Shown: positions 27,748 through 37,561 of the stretch, in pieces
Position numbering within the stretch: the stretch's first letter is position 1
Layout of the letters: every line of letters begins with the position of its first letter
Assembly: GCF_000284255.1 (NCBI RefSeq)
Contig: NC_017075.1
Coordinates: forward strand, 4,216,001-4,280,000
DNA: 64,000 nt
Direction: 5' to 3'
Source: Rubrivivax gelatinosus IL144
GTDB lineage: Bacteria > Pseudomonadota > Gammaproteobacteria > Burkholderiales > Burkholderiaceae_C
Program-made: the position numbers and the translations under genes
The notes under the pieces: model-generated
What the model saw: only the letters and a program-made list of their open reading frames with translations
The model's database searches: none
Told to the model about the DNA's origin: nothing

Positions 27748-29319
27748 GTGCTCCAACGACTTCTTCTCTGCCTTGCGCTGCTGCTGCCGCTGGCCGGCCA
27801 CGCGCTGACGCCCGAGCAGGCGGCGCGCATCGCCGCGGGCGACGGCGACGAGCGCATCGCGGCGCTCGCCGAGGCCGTCGCCGCCGGCGACCCGGCGCTC
27901 GCGCCCTTCGTGCAGGCCTTGCTCGACGACGCCGTCAAGGTGGCCGGCGGCAAGGCCTACGTCTTCGACGGCAGCGAGACGCGCCTGGCCGGCACGGCCC
28001 AGGTCGTCGCGCTGCCCGACGACGCCGAGGACGTGGTCAACAACAACCGCATGCGCCGCGAGCTCGAAGCCGCGCTGGCCGGCCTGCGCCTGTTCTCGAA
28101 GGACCGCGCCGAACGCGCCGCGGCCATCGAGGCGCTGAAGGACGGCGTCGACGAGAGCCGTTTGCCGCTGCTGGAGAAAGCCGAGGCCGCCGAGCCCGAC
28201 GCGGCGCTGAAGTCGCGCCTGGCGATGCTCAAGGCCAGCGCGCTGATCACCGCCGCAGACCCGGCCAAGCGCCTGGCGGCCGCGCAGCTGCTGGCCGACA
28301 GCCCCGAGCCGGCGACCAAGTCGCTGCTGCTCGAACGCCTGCAGGCCGAGACAGACGCCGGCGTGAAGGGCGCGCTCGTCGCCTCGCTGGACCGCGTCGA
28401 ATCGCGCCTGGCCTGGGGCGAACGCCTGGGCGTCGTCTTCACCGGCATCAGCCTGGGCTCGATCCTGCTGCTGGCCGCACTCGGCCTGGCCATCACCTAC
28501 GGGCTGATGGGCGTCATCAACATGGCCCACGGCGAGCTGATCATGATCGGCGCCTACGCCACCTACGTCGTGCAGGGCCTGTTCCGCGCCTGGCTGCCGG
28601 GCGCCTTCGACTGGTACGTCGTCGCGGCGATCCCGGTGGCCTTTCTCGCCAGCGCGCTGGTCGGCGCGGTGCTGGAGCGCAGCGTCATCCGCTTCCTCTA
28701 CGGCCGGCCGCTGGAGACGCTGCTGGCCACCTGGGGCATCAGCCTGATCCTGATGCAGACGGTGCGCTCGCTGTTCGGCGCGCAGAACGTCGGCGTCGAG
28801 AACCCGGCCTGGCTGTCGGGCGGCGTGCAGCTGCTGCCCAACCTGGTGCTGCCCTACAACCGCCTCGCGATCGTCGTCTTCGCAGGCCTGGTGCTGGCCG
28901 GCGTGGCACTGCTGATCGGCAAGACGCGGCTGGGCCTCTTCGTGCGCGGCGTGACGCAGAACCGACGCATGGCCGCCTGCGTCGGCGTGAACACCGCGCG
29001 CATCGACACCTACGCGTTTTCGCTCGGCGCCGGCATCGCCGGGCTCGCCGGCTGCGCGCTCAGCCAGGTCGGCAACGTCGGCCCCGACCTGGGCCAGGGC
29101 TACATCGTCGACTCCTTCATGGTCGTCGTGCTCGGCGGCGTCGGCCAGCTCGCCGGCACGGTCTACGCCGGCCTGGGCCTGGGCGTGCTGAACAAGCTGC
29201 TCGAAGGCTGGCAGGGCGCGGTGCTGGCCAAGATCACCGTGCTCGTCTTCATCGTCGTGTTCATCCAGAAACGGCCCCAGGGCATCTTCGCCTTGAAAGG
29301 CCGGAGCGCAGAAGCATGA
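27748..29319 (+). CDS. urtB: Urea ABC transporter permease UrtB
   Basis: 523 residues. An N-terminal signal-like helix and a helical, Ala-rich periplasmic-type extension of about 220 residues precede the LivH-type permease domain with eight or so membrane helices (from GVVFTGISLGSILLLAALGL, ITYGLMGVINMAHGELIMIG). The long N-terminal extension is a known feature of UrtB. Near the C-terminus, VLGGVGQLAGTVYAGLGLG is the permease-ATPase contact region. It starts at GTG 26 bases after the hairpin, and its stop overlaps the urtC start (ATGA). Confidence 0.94.
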   Translation: MLQRLLLCLALLLPLAGHALTPEQAARIAAGDGDERIAALAEAVAAGDPALAPFVQALLDDAVKVAGGKAYVFDGSETRLAGTAQVVALPDDAEDVVNNNRMRRELEAALAGLRLFSKDRAERAAAIEALKDGVDESRLPLLEKAEAAEPDAALKSRLAMLKASALITAADPAKRLAAAQLLADSPEPATKSLLLERLQAETDAGVKGALVASLDRVESRLAWGERLGVVFTGISLGSILLLAALGLAITYGLMGVINMAHGELIMIGAYATYVVQGLFRAWLPGAFDWYVVAAIPVAFLASALVGAVLERSVIRFLYGRPLETLLATWGISLILMQTVRSLFGAQNVGVENPAWLSGGVQLLPNLVLPYNRLAIVVFAGLVLAGVALLIGKTRLGLFVRGVTQNRRMAACVGVNTARIDTYAFSLGAGIAGLAGCALSQVGNVGPDLGQGYIVDSFMVVVLGGVGQLAGTVYAGLGLGVLNKLLEGWQGAVLAKITVLVFIVVFIQKRPQGIFALKGRSAEA

Positions 29320-30439
29320 GCGCCGCCCGCACCGCCCCCGCCCTGCCCGCCGACGCCGGCCGCCCCCGCCTGCTCGGCCCCGCCGGCTGGACCGGCGTGC
29401 TCGGCGCCACCGTCGCCGTCGCGGCGCTGGTGCCGCTGCTGAACCTGGTCGTGCCCGAGACCAGCGCGCTGCACCTCAGCGACTACGCCGTCAGCCTGCT
29501 CGGCAAGATCCTCTGCTACGCGATCTGCGCGCTGGCGATGGACCTGATCTGGGGCTACACCGGCATCCTGTCGCTGGGCCACGGGCTGTTCTTCGCGCTC
29601 GGCGGCTACGCGATGGGCATGTACCTGATGCGCCAGATCGGCCGCGACGGCCAGTACCGCATGGACATGCCGGACTTCATGGTCTTCCTGAACTGGAAGG
29701 ACTTCCCCTGGCACTGGGCCTTCAGCGACTCCTTCGTCTTCCAGATGGCGATGGTGGTGCTGGTGCCCGGGCTGCTGGCGCTGGTGTTCGGCTTCTTCGC
29801 CTTCCGCTCGCGCATCAAGGGCGTGTACTTCTCGATCATCACGCAGGCGCTGACCTTCGCCGCGATGCTGCTGTTCTTCCGCAACGAGACCGGCTTCGGC
29901 GGCAACAACGGCTTCACCGACTTCAAGCGCATCCTCGGCCTGCCGATCGCCACCTCGGGCATGCGCGTGGCGCTGTGCGTCATCAGCGGCCTGGTGCTGA
30001 TCGGCTTCTTCGTGATGGCGCGCGCCATCGTCACCAGCAAGTACGGGCGCGTGCTGCAGGCCATCCGCGACGCCGAGAGCCGGGTGATGTTCACCGGCTA
30101 CAACCCGCTGGCCTACAAGCTGTCGATCTGGACGCTGTCGGCGGTGATGTGCGGCGTGGCCGGCGCCTTGTACGTGCCGCAGGTCGGCATCATCAACCCC
30201 GGCGAGATGAGCCCGGCGGCGTCGATCGAGATCGCGATCTGGACGGCCGTCGGCGGCCGCGCGACGCTCGTCGGCCCGATCGTCGGCGCCTTCTTCGTCA
30301 ACGGCGCCAAGAGCTGGTTCACCGTCGCCTTCCCCGAGTTCTGGCTGTTCTTCCTGGGCGCGCTGTTCATCGCGGTGACGCTGTTCCTGCCCGACGGGCT
30401 GGTCGGCCTGCTCAAGCGCCGGAAGAAGGAGACCCGCCG

Positions 30440-30443
<4 letters not shown>
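29316..30443 (+). CDS. urtC: Urea ABC transporter permease UrtC
   Basis: 375 residues, LivM-type inner-membrane permease with about nine helices. AMDLIWGYTGILSLGHGLFF and FRNETGFGGNNGFTDFKRIL are characteristic of UrtC; AAVGGRATL-type sequence near residue 310 marks the coupling region. It pairs with UrtB to form the channel. It overlaps the stop of urtB and the start of urtD by four bases each, so translation is coupled across the operon. Confidence 0.95.
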
Positions 30444-31318
<875 letters not shown>

Positions 31319-31322
31319 CGCG

Positions 31323-32015
31323 ATGCTGAAGGTCGAGGGACTGAACCAGTACTACGGCGGCAGCCACATCCTGCGCAACGTCGGCTTCGAGGCCAAGGTC
31401 GGCGAGGTGACCGTCGTGCTGGGCCGCAACGGCGTCGGCAAGACGACGCTGCTCAAGAGCCTGATGGGCGTGGTGCCGGTGAAGACCGGCACGGTGGCGC
31501 TGGACGGCGCCGACCTGACGAAGGCGACGAGCTACGAGCGTGTGCGCCGCGGCGTCGGCTACGTGCCGCAGGGCCGCGAGATCTTCGGCCGCCTGACGGT
31601 CGAGGAGAACCTGCGCATGGGCCTGGCGACGAAGCCCGCCGGCACCGCGATCCCGGCCGAGCTCTTCGAGCTGTTCCCGGTGCTGAAGCAGATGCTGGCG
31701 CGCCGCGGCGGCGACCTCTCGGGCGGGCAGCAGCAGCAGCTGGCCATCGCGCGCGCGCTGGCCGCCGGCCCCAAGCTGCTGATGCTCGACGAGCCCACCG
31801 AAGGCATCCAGCCCAGCATCATCAAGGACATCGGCCGCGTCATCCGCATGCTGGCCGACCGCAAGACGATGGCCATCGTGCTCGTCGAGCAGTACTACGA
31901 CTTCGCCGAGGAACTGGCCGACCAGTACCTGGTGATGGAACGCGGCGAGATCGTCGCCCGCGGCCGCGGCGCCGACATGCAGGCCGACGGGGTGAGGCAG
32001 CGGGTGTCGATCTGA
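31323..32015 (+). CDS. urtE: Urea ABC transporter ATP-binding protein UrtE
   Basis: 230 residues, LivF-type ATPase. It starts LKVEGLNQYYGGSHILRNV, with Walker A GRNGVGKTTLLKSLMG, signature DLSGGQQQQLAIARAL, Walker B LLMLDEPTEGIQPSI and switch His replaced by Gln in VLVEQYYDFA, as is usual in this subfamily. It completes the urea importer. It begins four bases after urtD. No urease genes follow; instead a toxin-antitoxin pair starts 53 bases downstream. Confidence 0.95.
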   Translation: MLKVEGLNQYYGGSHILRNVGFEAKVGEVTVVLGRNGVGKTTLLKSLMGVVPVKTGTVALDGADLTKATSYERVRRGVGYVPQGREIFGRLTVEENLRMGLATKPAGTAIPAELFELFPVLKQMLARRGGDLSGGQQQQLAIARALAAGPKLLMLDEPTEGIQPSIIKDIGRVIRMLADRKTMAIVLVEQYYDFAEELADQYLVMERGEIVARGRGADMQADGVRQRVSI

Positions 32016-32068
32016 GCGCCGGGCCGGCGGCCGGCGTAGGATTCAGTCCCACGCCACCGGAGACCGCC

Positions 32069-32344
32069 ATGCGTTCGACCCAGCAGTTCAGCATCACGCT
32101 GCCGCACGAGATGGCGGATGCCGTGCGCGCCAAGGTCGCCTCGGGCCAGTACGCCACCGAGAGCGAAGTCATCCGCGACGGCCTGCGCGTACTGCTGGCG
32201 CGCGACTCGGCGGTGGAGAAGTGGCTGCGCGAGGACGTGGCCGCGGCCTACGACGCGCTCGAGGCAGATCCGACGCGTACGGTCAGCGTCGATGAAATCA
32301 GGGCCCATCTGGCCGCGCTGCACGCCTCGTCGAACGAACCATGA
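32069..32344 (+). CDS. ParD-like antitoxin
   Basis: 91 residues. The N-terminal ribbon-helix-helix segment (QFSITLPHEMADAVRAKV, then YATESEVIRDGLRVLLARD) is typical of type II antitoxins of the ParD/CopG group, which dimerise, bind their own promoter and neutralise the toxin through the C-terminal helices. CGGAG lies seven bases upstream. The ATGA overlap with the next gene is the classic toxin-antitoxin arrangement. Confidence 0.9.
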   Translation: MRSTQQFSITLPHEMADAVRAKVASGQYATESEVIRDGLRVLLARDSAVEKWLREDVAAAYDALEADPTRTVSVDEIRAHLAALHASSNEP

Positions 32345-32667
32345 TCCGCTACACCGTCGTCTTCTCGCACGAAGCGCGACGGCAGTTGGGTGACCTCCAG
32401 CGTTACCTCAGCCGAGAGGCATCTCCAGCGGTTGCCAAGCGATACACCGACGCGCTCGTCGACACCTGTACCGAGCTCGCGATGTTTCCGCACCGTGGTA
32501 CGCCCCGGCCCGAGATCCGGCCAGAACTGCGGACGACGCATCACCGAGGACGCACCACGATCGCCTATCGGATCGTCGAGAGCCGAAAGGAAGTCGTCGT
32601 GCTCGGCATCTTCCACGGTGGGCAGGACTACCCGAGCGCTTTGGCGGCAGACCCCGGCGAAGGCTGA
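32341..32667 (+). CDS. RelE/ParE-family toxin
   Basis: 108 residues of the RelE/ParE fold: YTVVFSHEARRQLGDLQRYL at the N-terminus, an EL-AMFPHRGTPRPEIRPELR middle and a VVVLGIFHGGQDYP end. ParE-type toxins inhibit gyrase, while RelE types cleave mRNA at ribosomes; the fold alone does not decide. It overlaps the antitoxin gene by four bases. Base composition is a little lower in GC than the urt genes before it, which fits lateral gain. Its stop is 15 bases from the convergent marR-like stop. Confidence 0.88.
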   Translation: MIRYTVVFSHEARRQLGDLQRYLSREASPAVAKRYTDALVDTCTELAMFPHRGTPRPEIRPELRTTHHRGRTTIAYRIVESRKEVVVLGIFHGGQDYPSALAADPGEG

Positions 32668-32681
32668 ACGCCTCCGCGCCG

Positions 32682-33131
32682 TTACCTCCCCGCCTCCTCC
32701 CTCTCCGCCCTCACCAGCGCCGCGTTGAAACGCGCCAGCAGCGCGCCGAACTGCTCGCGTTCGGCTTCGGGCCAGTCGGCGAGCAAACGGTCCAGGCGCT
32801 CGCAGCGTGTGCGGCGCATCGCGGCCACCGCGGCGGCGGCTTCGGGCGTGGCGCGCAGCAGCATGCTGCGGCCGTCGCGCGGGTGCGGCACACGCGTCGC
32901 GTAGCCGCGCTCCTCCACCGCCGCCACCTGGCGCACGACGGTCGAATGGTCCAGGCCCAGCGCCTCGGCCAGCTCGGCGCTGCTCTTCTCGCCGTCGAGC
33001 AGCAGCGACAGCAGCAGGTAGTGCGCGCGCTCCATCGGGTAGCCGCGGCGGCGGTAGGTCATCTCCAGCCGCCGCACCAGCGAGGCCAGTTCGGGCTCCA
33101 GGCGGGCGACCGCATCGGTCCGTGCATTCAT
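32682..33131 (-). CDS. MarR-family transcriptional regulator
   Basis: 149 residues with a winged helix (SSAELAEALGLDHSTVVRQV AAVEERGY in two blocks, wing HPRDGRSMLLRATPEA). MarR proteins dimerise, bind a palindrome and usually release it on binding small aromatic or toxic ligands. It is divergent from the MFS-Usp gene, and an inverted repeat between them (33156-33185) is the likely operator for both. A repressor of the efflux gene is the simplest reading. Confidence 0.9.
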   Translation of the reverse strand: MNARTDAVARLEPELASLVRRLEMTYRRRGYPMERAHYLLLSLLLDGEKSSAELAEALGLDHSTVVRQVAAVEERGYATRVPHPRDGRSMLLRATPEAAAAVAAMRRTRCERLDRLLADWPEAEREQFGALLARFNAALVRAEREEAGR

Positions 33132-33155
33132 ATCGTTCGTCTCCTGGTTTTAAGT

Positions 33156-33185
33156 GTATCGTGCACCTAGTTATGTGTACCATAC
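33156..33185. promoter_or_regulatory. Inverted repeat, probable MarR operator
   Basis: Arms GTATCGTGCAC and GTGTACCATAC match at 9 of 11 positions as an inverted repeat, separated by CTAGTTAT. It lies midway in the 89-base divergent gap between the marR-like and MFS genes, in locally AT-rich sequence. The repeat is seen; binding by the adjacent regulator is inferred. Confidence 0.6.
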
Positions 33186-33220
33186 ATGCATTGGCCGGTC
33201 GTCGCGGCCGGGAGAACCGC

Positions 33221-34864
33221 ATGTCGCACACCGCGCCCGCCGCCCCGGGCTTCTTCGACCAGCCGCGTGCCGTCTGGGCCACGGCTTTCGCCTGCATGGT
33301 CGGCTTCATGTCGATCGGCCTCGTCGACCCGATCCTGACCTCGATCGCCGCCGGCCTGCACGCCAGCCCGGCGCAGGTGTCGCTGCTGTTCACGAGCTAC
33401 TTCTTCGTCACCTCGGTGATGATGCTGGTCACCGGCTTCGTCTCCAGCCGGCTCGGCGCGCGGCCGACGCTGCTGCTGGGCGCGGCGCTGATCGTCGTCT
33501 TCGCGGCGTTGTCGGGGCTGTCGGACTCGGTCACCGAACTCGTGCTGTTCCGCGGCGGCTGGGGCCTGGGCAACGCCTTCTTCGTCGTCTCCGCGCTGTC
33601 GGTGCTGGTGGCCGTCGCCAAGGGCGGCACCTCGCGCGCGGTGCTGCTGTACGAGGCGGCGATGGGCATCGGCCTGTCCGGCGGCCCGCTGCTGGGCGCG
33701 GCGCTGGGCCACCACTCCTGGCGCTGGCCGTTCTTCGGCACGGCGACGCTGATGGCGGTGGGCTTCGTCTCGATCGCGCTCTTCCTGCCGAAGCTGCCGC
33801 GGCCGGCGAAGAAGGTGTCGCTGACGGCGCCCCTGAAGGCGCTGAAGCACCCCGGGCTGCTGACGGTGGCCGTCGGCGCCTTCTTCTACTACTTCGCATT
33901 CTTCACGGTGCTGGCCTTCGCGCCCTTCGTGCTGGACATGGCGCCCACCGCCACCGGCGCGATCTTCTTCGGCTGGGGCGTGCTGCTGGCGCTGTTCTCG
34001 GTGTTCGTCGCGCCGCGTGCCGAAGCGCGTTTCGGCCTGATCCCGGTGGTCACCGTCTGCCTGGCCTTCATGGCCGTGCTGCTGGTCGTGATGGGCGTCG
34101 CGCCGCGCGAGGTGGTGGCCGGCTGCATCGTGCTGTCGGGCGCGGTGATGGGCGTGTGCAACACGCTGTTCACCGAGCTGGCGCTGGAGGTCTCGGACGT
34201 GCCGCGGCCGGTGGCCTCGGCGGGCTACAACTTCCTGCGCTGGTTCGCCGGCGTCATTGCGCCGTTCGCGGTGCCGAAGATCGCCGAAGCCGCCGGCGTA
34301 CCGATGGCCTTCGGCGTCGCCGCCGTCGCGGCGCTGCTGGCGCCGGCGGTGTTCGCGCTGCGCCGCCGCCACATCGAGCGCCCGCACGCCGCCGCGCCGG
34401 CGGCCGGCCCGGCGCCGGTGCTGGCCGCGGTCGACGGCAGCGCGCTCGACGCCGCGGTGCTGGACCGCGCCGCCGCGCTGGCGCGTGCCGCCGGCCGCCC
34501 GGTGCTGGCGCTGCACCTGCGGCTGGACGAAGTGGCCGGCGACGAGCGCGTGACGCTGGAAGACGCCGCCACCGCCGAACGCATCGTCGGCGCCGCGCTG
34601 CAGCGGCTGCAGGCCGCCGGCGTCGACGCGCAGGCGCGCGTACTGACGGCCGCCGCCGGCGCCGCGGCACGCGAAGCGGCGGCGCTGGCCGACGCGCTGA
34701 AGGCGCCGCAGCTGGTGGTCGGCGCGCGTCACCGCCACGACCCCGACGACGCGCGCCACGGCAGCTTCAGCGCCGCGCTGGCGGCGCTGGGCCAGCCGCC
34801 GGGCCGGCTGGTCGTCGTCGGCGGCGAGGCCGCGCCGACGCCGTTGCGACCGCGCACCGCCTGA
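33221..34864 (+). CDS. MFS efflux transporter fused to a universal-stress-protein domain
   Basis: 547 residues. Residues 1-390 form a 12-helix major facilitator (FACMVGFMSIGLVDPILTSI, motif-A-like GFVSSRLGARPTLLLG, a motif-C-like GIGLSGGPLLGAAL). The multidrug-type MFS is followed by a basic cytoplasmic break and a UspA-like domain of about 140 residues (PVLAAVDGSALDAAVLDRAA, PQLVVGARHRH, GRLVVVGG). The Usp ATP-binding pattern GxxGx9G(S/T) is incomplete. Such a fusion may let a stress or ligand signal gate transport; this is inference. GGAGAA precedes the ATG. It is divergent from the marR-like gene. Confidence 0.85.
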   Translation: MSHTAPAAPGFFDQPRAVWATAFACMVGFMSIGLVDPILTSIAAGLHASPAQVSLLFTSYFFVTSVMMLVTGFVSSRLGARPTLLLGAALIVVFAALSGLSDSVTELVLFRGGWGLGNAFFVVSALSVLVAVAKGGTSRAVLLYEAAMGIGLSGGPLLGAALGHHSWRWPFFGTATLMAVGFVSIALFLPKLPRPAKKVSLTAPLKALKHPGLLTVAVGAFFYYFAFFTVLAFAPFVLDMAPTATGAIFFGWGVLLALFSVFVAPRAEARFGLIPVVTVCLAFMAVLLVVMGVAPREVVAGCIVLSGAVMGVCNTLFTELALEVSDVPRPVASAGYNFLRWFAGVIAPFAVPKIAEAAGVPMAFGVAAVAALLAPAVFALRRRHIERPHAAAPAAGPAPVLAAVDGSALDAAVLDRAAALARAAGRPVLALHLRLDEVAGDERVTLEDAATAERIVGAALQRLQAAGVDAQARVLTAAAGAAAREAAALADALKAPQLVVGARHRHDPDDARHGSFSAALAALGQPPGRLVVVGGEAAPTPLRPRTA

Positions 34865-34884
34865 CTCTCGGTGTTCCTGCGGCT

Positions 34885-34905
34885 GCCGGCGCGCCCCGCG
34901 CCGGC
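34885..34905 (+). terminator. Hairpin before the nucleotidyltransferase gene
   Basis: A perfect 9-bp stem GCCGGCGCG / CGCGCCGGC with loop CCC ends 12 bases before the next ATG and begins 20 bases after the MFS-Usp stop. No T-run follows. It may reduce read-through or mask the weak ribosome site of the next gene. Confidence 0.4.
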
Positions 34906-34917
34906 CCAGAATGCCGC

Positions 34918-35676
34918 ATGGCCACACCCGACCTGCTCGCCCGCCTAGACGCCATCGGCCAGTCGCTTGCCGCCAGCGGCCAGGCGCTGGCCTTGATCGG
35001 CCTGGGCTCGGTGGGCCGCGAGGCGGCGCGGCTGGACGCCTGGTCCGACCTGGACTTCTTCGCCATCGTCGAGCCCGGCGCCAAGGCGCGCTACATCGAG
35101 CGCCTGGACTGGCTGGACGCCGCGCACCCGCTGGCCTGGCATTACCGCAACACCGTCGACGGCCACAAGGCGCTGATGGTCGACGGCGTGTTCTGCGAGT
35201 TCGCGGTCTTCGAGCCGCAGGAGCTGCCCGGCATCCCGTTCGCGCCCGGCCGCCTGGTCTGGGCGCGCGACGGCGTGGACCCGACGATCGTCGAACCGCG
35301 CCGCCCGCTGCCGGCCGCCACGCTGCCCGACGAGACCTGGATCGTCGGCGAGCTGCTGTCCAACCTGCTCGTCGGCCTGCAGCGCTGGCAGCGCGGCGAA
35401 CAACTCAGCGCGATGCGCCTGGTGCAGGTCCATGCGCTGGACCGCCTGATCGAGCTGGACACGCTGCGCGCCGCGCCGGCGCCGGGCGACCCGTTCAACC
35501 GCGAACGCCGGCTGGAAGCCCGCCAGGCCGCGCTGGCCGCGGAGCTGCCGGCGCTGGCGCCCGGCTACACGCAGACGCCGGCCGCCGCGCTGGCGCTGCT
35601 GGCCGCGCTGGAGCGCCGCGGCGCGCTGCTCAACGGCGCCGTCGTCGCGCGCATCCACTCGCTGGCCGGCGGCTGA
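34918..35676 (+). CDS. Nucleotidyltransferase-fold protein
   Basis: 252 residues. The segment LIGLGSVGREAARLDAWSDLDFF matches the nucleotidyltransferase signature GS..(R)...SDLD used by aminoglycoside adenylyl- and related transferases to bind Mg-NTP. A third acidic residue may be in VDGVFCEFAVFE. The C-terminal half is helical, as in the substrate domain of these enzymes. There is no clear Shine-Dalgarno. The substrate is unknown, and a role in antibiotic modification is only one option. Confidence 0.65.
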   Translation: MATPDLLARLDAIGQSLAASGQALALIGLGSVGREAARLDAWSDLDFFAIVEPGAKARYIERLDWLDAAHPLAWHYRNTVDGHKALMVDGVFCEFAVFEPQELPGIPFAPGRLVWARDGVDPTIVEPRRPLPAATLPDETWIVGELLSNLLVGLQRWQRGEQLSAMRLVQVHALDRLIELDTLRAAPAPGDPFNRERRLEARQAALAAELPALAPGYTQTPAAALALLAALERRGALLNGAVVARIHSLAGG

Positions 35677-35712
35677 GGCGGACGTCATCAAGCTGCCGCA
35701 CGCGGCGGCTAC

Positions 35713-35739
35713 AAGCGAGGGTTTCCCGACCCTCCGCTT
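35713..35739 (+). other. Hairpin upstream of alkaline phosphatase
   Basis: AAGCGAGGGT and ACCCTCCGCTT pair with one bulged base around the loop TTCCCG, 11 bases before the ATG. It may be the 3' end of the nucleotidyltransferase message or a 5' element of the phosphatase message. I did not see a Pho box. Confidence 0.3.
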
Positions 35740-35749
35740 CCACGCGTCC

Positions 35750-37561
35750 ATGCGCCACACCCCGTTCCATCTCGCAGCCGGCGTCGCCGCCGCGCTGCTG
35801 GCTTGCGCCGCCCAGGCGCAATCGATCTACCCGCTGAACCGCGCCGACATCCTGGCCGGCTCGCGTTTCGACTTCAAGGTCGAGTTCGACGGCGTCGTGC
35901 CGCGCGACCAGATGAAGGTCAGCATCAACGGCCAGGACTACGCCCAGGTCTTCGGCCAGAACGCCGAGTACATCGAGCGCGAAGACGGCAAGCCCGCGTC
36001 CAGCCTGCTGCTGCGCGGCGTGTCGCTGCCCACGGCCGGCCACTACGTCGTCAAGGCCAGCGACGGCACGCACGAGAAATCGGTGAACTGGACGGTCTAC
36101 GGCACGCCGGCCAAGCGTGCGGCGAAGAACGTCATCCTGTTCATCGGCGACGGCTTCTCGATCGCCCACCGCACCGCGGCGCGCATCCTGTCCAAGGGCT
36201 ACGACGAAGGCGGCAAGCTCAAGGGCAAGCTGGCGATGGACGACATGCCCTACATGGCGCTGCTGTCCACGCAGGGCACCGACTCCATCGTCACCGACTC
36301 GGCCAACTCGGCCTCGGCCTACACCACCGGCCACAAGTCCTGCGTCAACGCGCTGGGCGTCTACTGCTCGCGCGCCGCCGACACGCTGGCGCACCCGGCC
36401 GTCGAGACGATCACCAGCCTGGCCAAGCGCCGCGGCATGGCCGTCGGCGCGGTGACCAACTCCGAGGTCGAGGACGCCACGCCGGCCGCGATGGCCGCGC
36501 ACACGCGCCGCCGGTCGGACTTCGACGACATCGTGCGCATGTTCCTGGACAGCCGCATCGACGTGCTGATGGGCGGCGGCTCGCCGCACTTCCTGCCCAA
36601 GTCCACGCCCGGCTCCAAGCGCAAGGACGACACCGACTTCATCGCCGCCTACCGCCAGGCCGGCTACCAGCTCGCGACGACCAAGACCGAGATGACGGCG
36701 CTGGCCGCCGACAAGAGCACGACCAAGCTGCTGGGCCTCTACAACACCGGCAACGTCGACGGCGCGCTGGACCTGAAGTTCCTGAAGAAGGGCAGCGTCG
36801 CCAAGTTCCCCGACCAGCCCGACGTCGTCGAGGAGATGCGCGCCGCCATCGAGGTGCTGTCGCGCAACCCGAACGGCTTCGTGCTGATGGTCGAGAGCGC
36901 GCGCATCGACAAGTACTCGCACTCGATGGACGCCGAGCGTGCGATCTACGACACCATCATGCTCGACGACGCCGTGCAGGCCGCCAAGGACTGGTCCAAG
37001 GCGCGTGGCAACGACACGCTGATCCTCGTCACGGCCGACCACTCGCACCCGGTCAGCCTGATCGGCACCGTCAACGACGAAGCCCCGGGCCCCGAGATGC
37101 GCAACAAGGTCGGCGTCTACGCCAGCGCCGGCTGGCCCAACTACCCGGCGCCCGACGCCGCGGGCTACCCGGGCACGGTGGACGTCTCGCGCCGCCTGCG
37201 CTTCGTCTTCGGCGCCTACCCCGACCACTACGACACCTTCCGCCCCTACCTGGACGGCGAGAACGTGCCGGCGGTGAAGGGCAAGGACGGCGTCGTCGTC
37301 GCCAACGAGCAGTACAAGGACGTGCCCGGCGCCGTGCTGCGCATCGGCAACCTGCCCAACACCGGCCCCGACGCCGCGACGCAAGGCATCCACTCCGGCG
37401 ACGACGTCGTGCTGACGGCCACCGGCCCCGGCGCCGAACGTGTGCGCGGCCAGATGGAGAACACCGAGCTGTTCCGCGTCATCGCCGAGGCGCTGGCGCT
37501 GGCGCCGCAGCCGGCCAAGGCCCAGCCCAAGGCCAGAGCGAAAGCCGCCACCGCCCAGTGA
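35750..37561 (+). CDS. Alkaline phosphatase
   Basis: 603 residues with signal peptide (LAAGVAAALLACAAQAQS). The alkaline phosphatase domain begins near KNVILFIGDGFSIAHRTAA (metal Asp). The nucleophile Ser is in VTDSANSASAYTTGHK; further metal ligands are in VLMVESARIDKYSHS and LVTADHSHPVS. An N-terminal domain of about 115 residues before the catalytic core is unusual compared with PhoA. It releases phosphate from organic esters in the periplasm and needs Zn and Mg. Its stop overlaps the start of the next gene (GTGA), and a terminator-like hairpin follows inside that gene. Confidence 0.92.
   Translation: MRHTPFHLAAGVAAALLACAAQAQSIYPLNRADILAGSRFDFKVEFDGVVPRDQMKVSINGQDYAQVFGQNAEYIEREDGKPASSLLLRGVSLPTAGHYVVKASDGTHEKSVNWTVYGTPAKRAAKNVILFIGDGFSIAHRTAARILSKGYDEGGKLKGKLAMDDMPYMALLSTQGTDSIVTDSANSASAYTTGHKSCVNALGVYCSRAADTLAHPAVETITSLAKRRGMAVGAVTNSEVEDATPAAMAAHTRRRSDFDDIVRMFLDSRIDVLMGGGSPHFLPKSTPGSKRKDDTDFIAAYRQAGYQLATTKTEMTALAADKSTTKLLGLYNTGNVDGALDLKFLKKGSVAKFPDQPDVVEEMRAAIEVLSRNPNGFVLMVESARIDKYSHSMDAERAIYDTIMLDDAVQAAKDWSKARGNDTLILVTADHSHPVSLIGTVNDEAPGPEMRNKVGVYASAGWPNYPAPDAAGYPGTVDVSRRLRFVFGAYPDHYDTFRPYLDGENVPAVKGKDGVVVANEQYKDVPGAVLRIGNLPNTGPDAATQGIHSGDDVVLTATGPGAERVRGQMENTELFRVIAEALALAPQPAKAQPKARAKAATAQ

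Noticed and set aside
32807..33220. N-terminal extension of the MFS-Usp ORF back to 32807
   Set aside because: The added region is the antisense of the marR-like gene and the operator; ATG 33221 has a clear GGAGAA.
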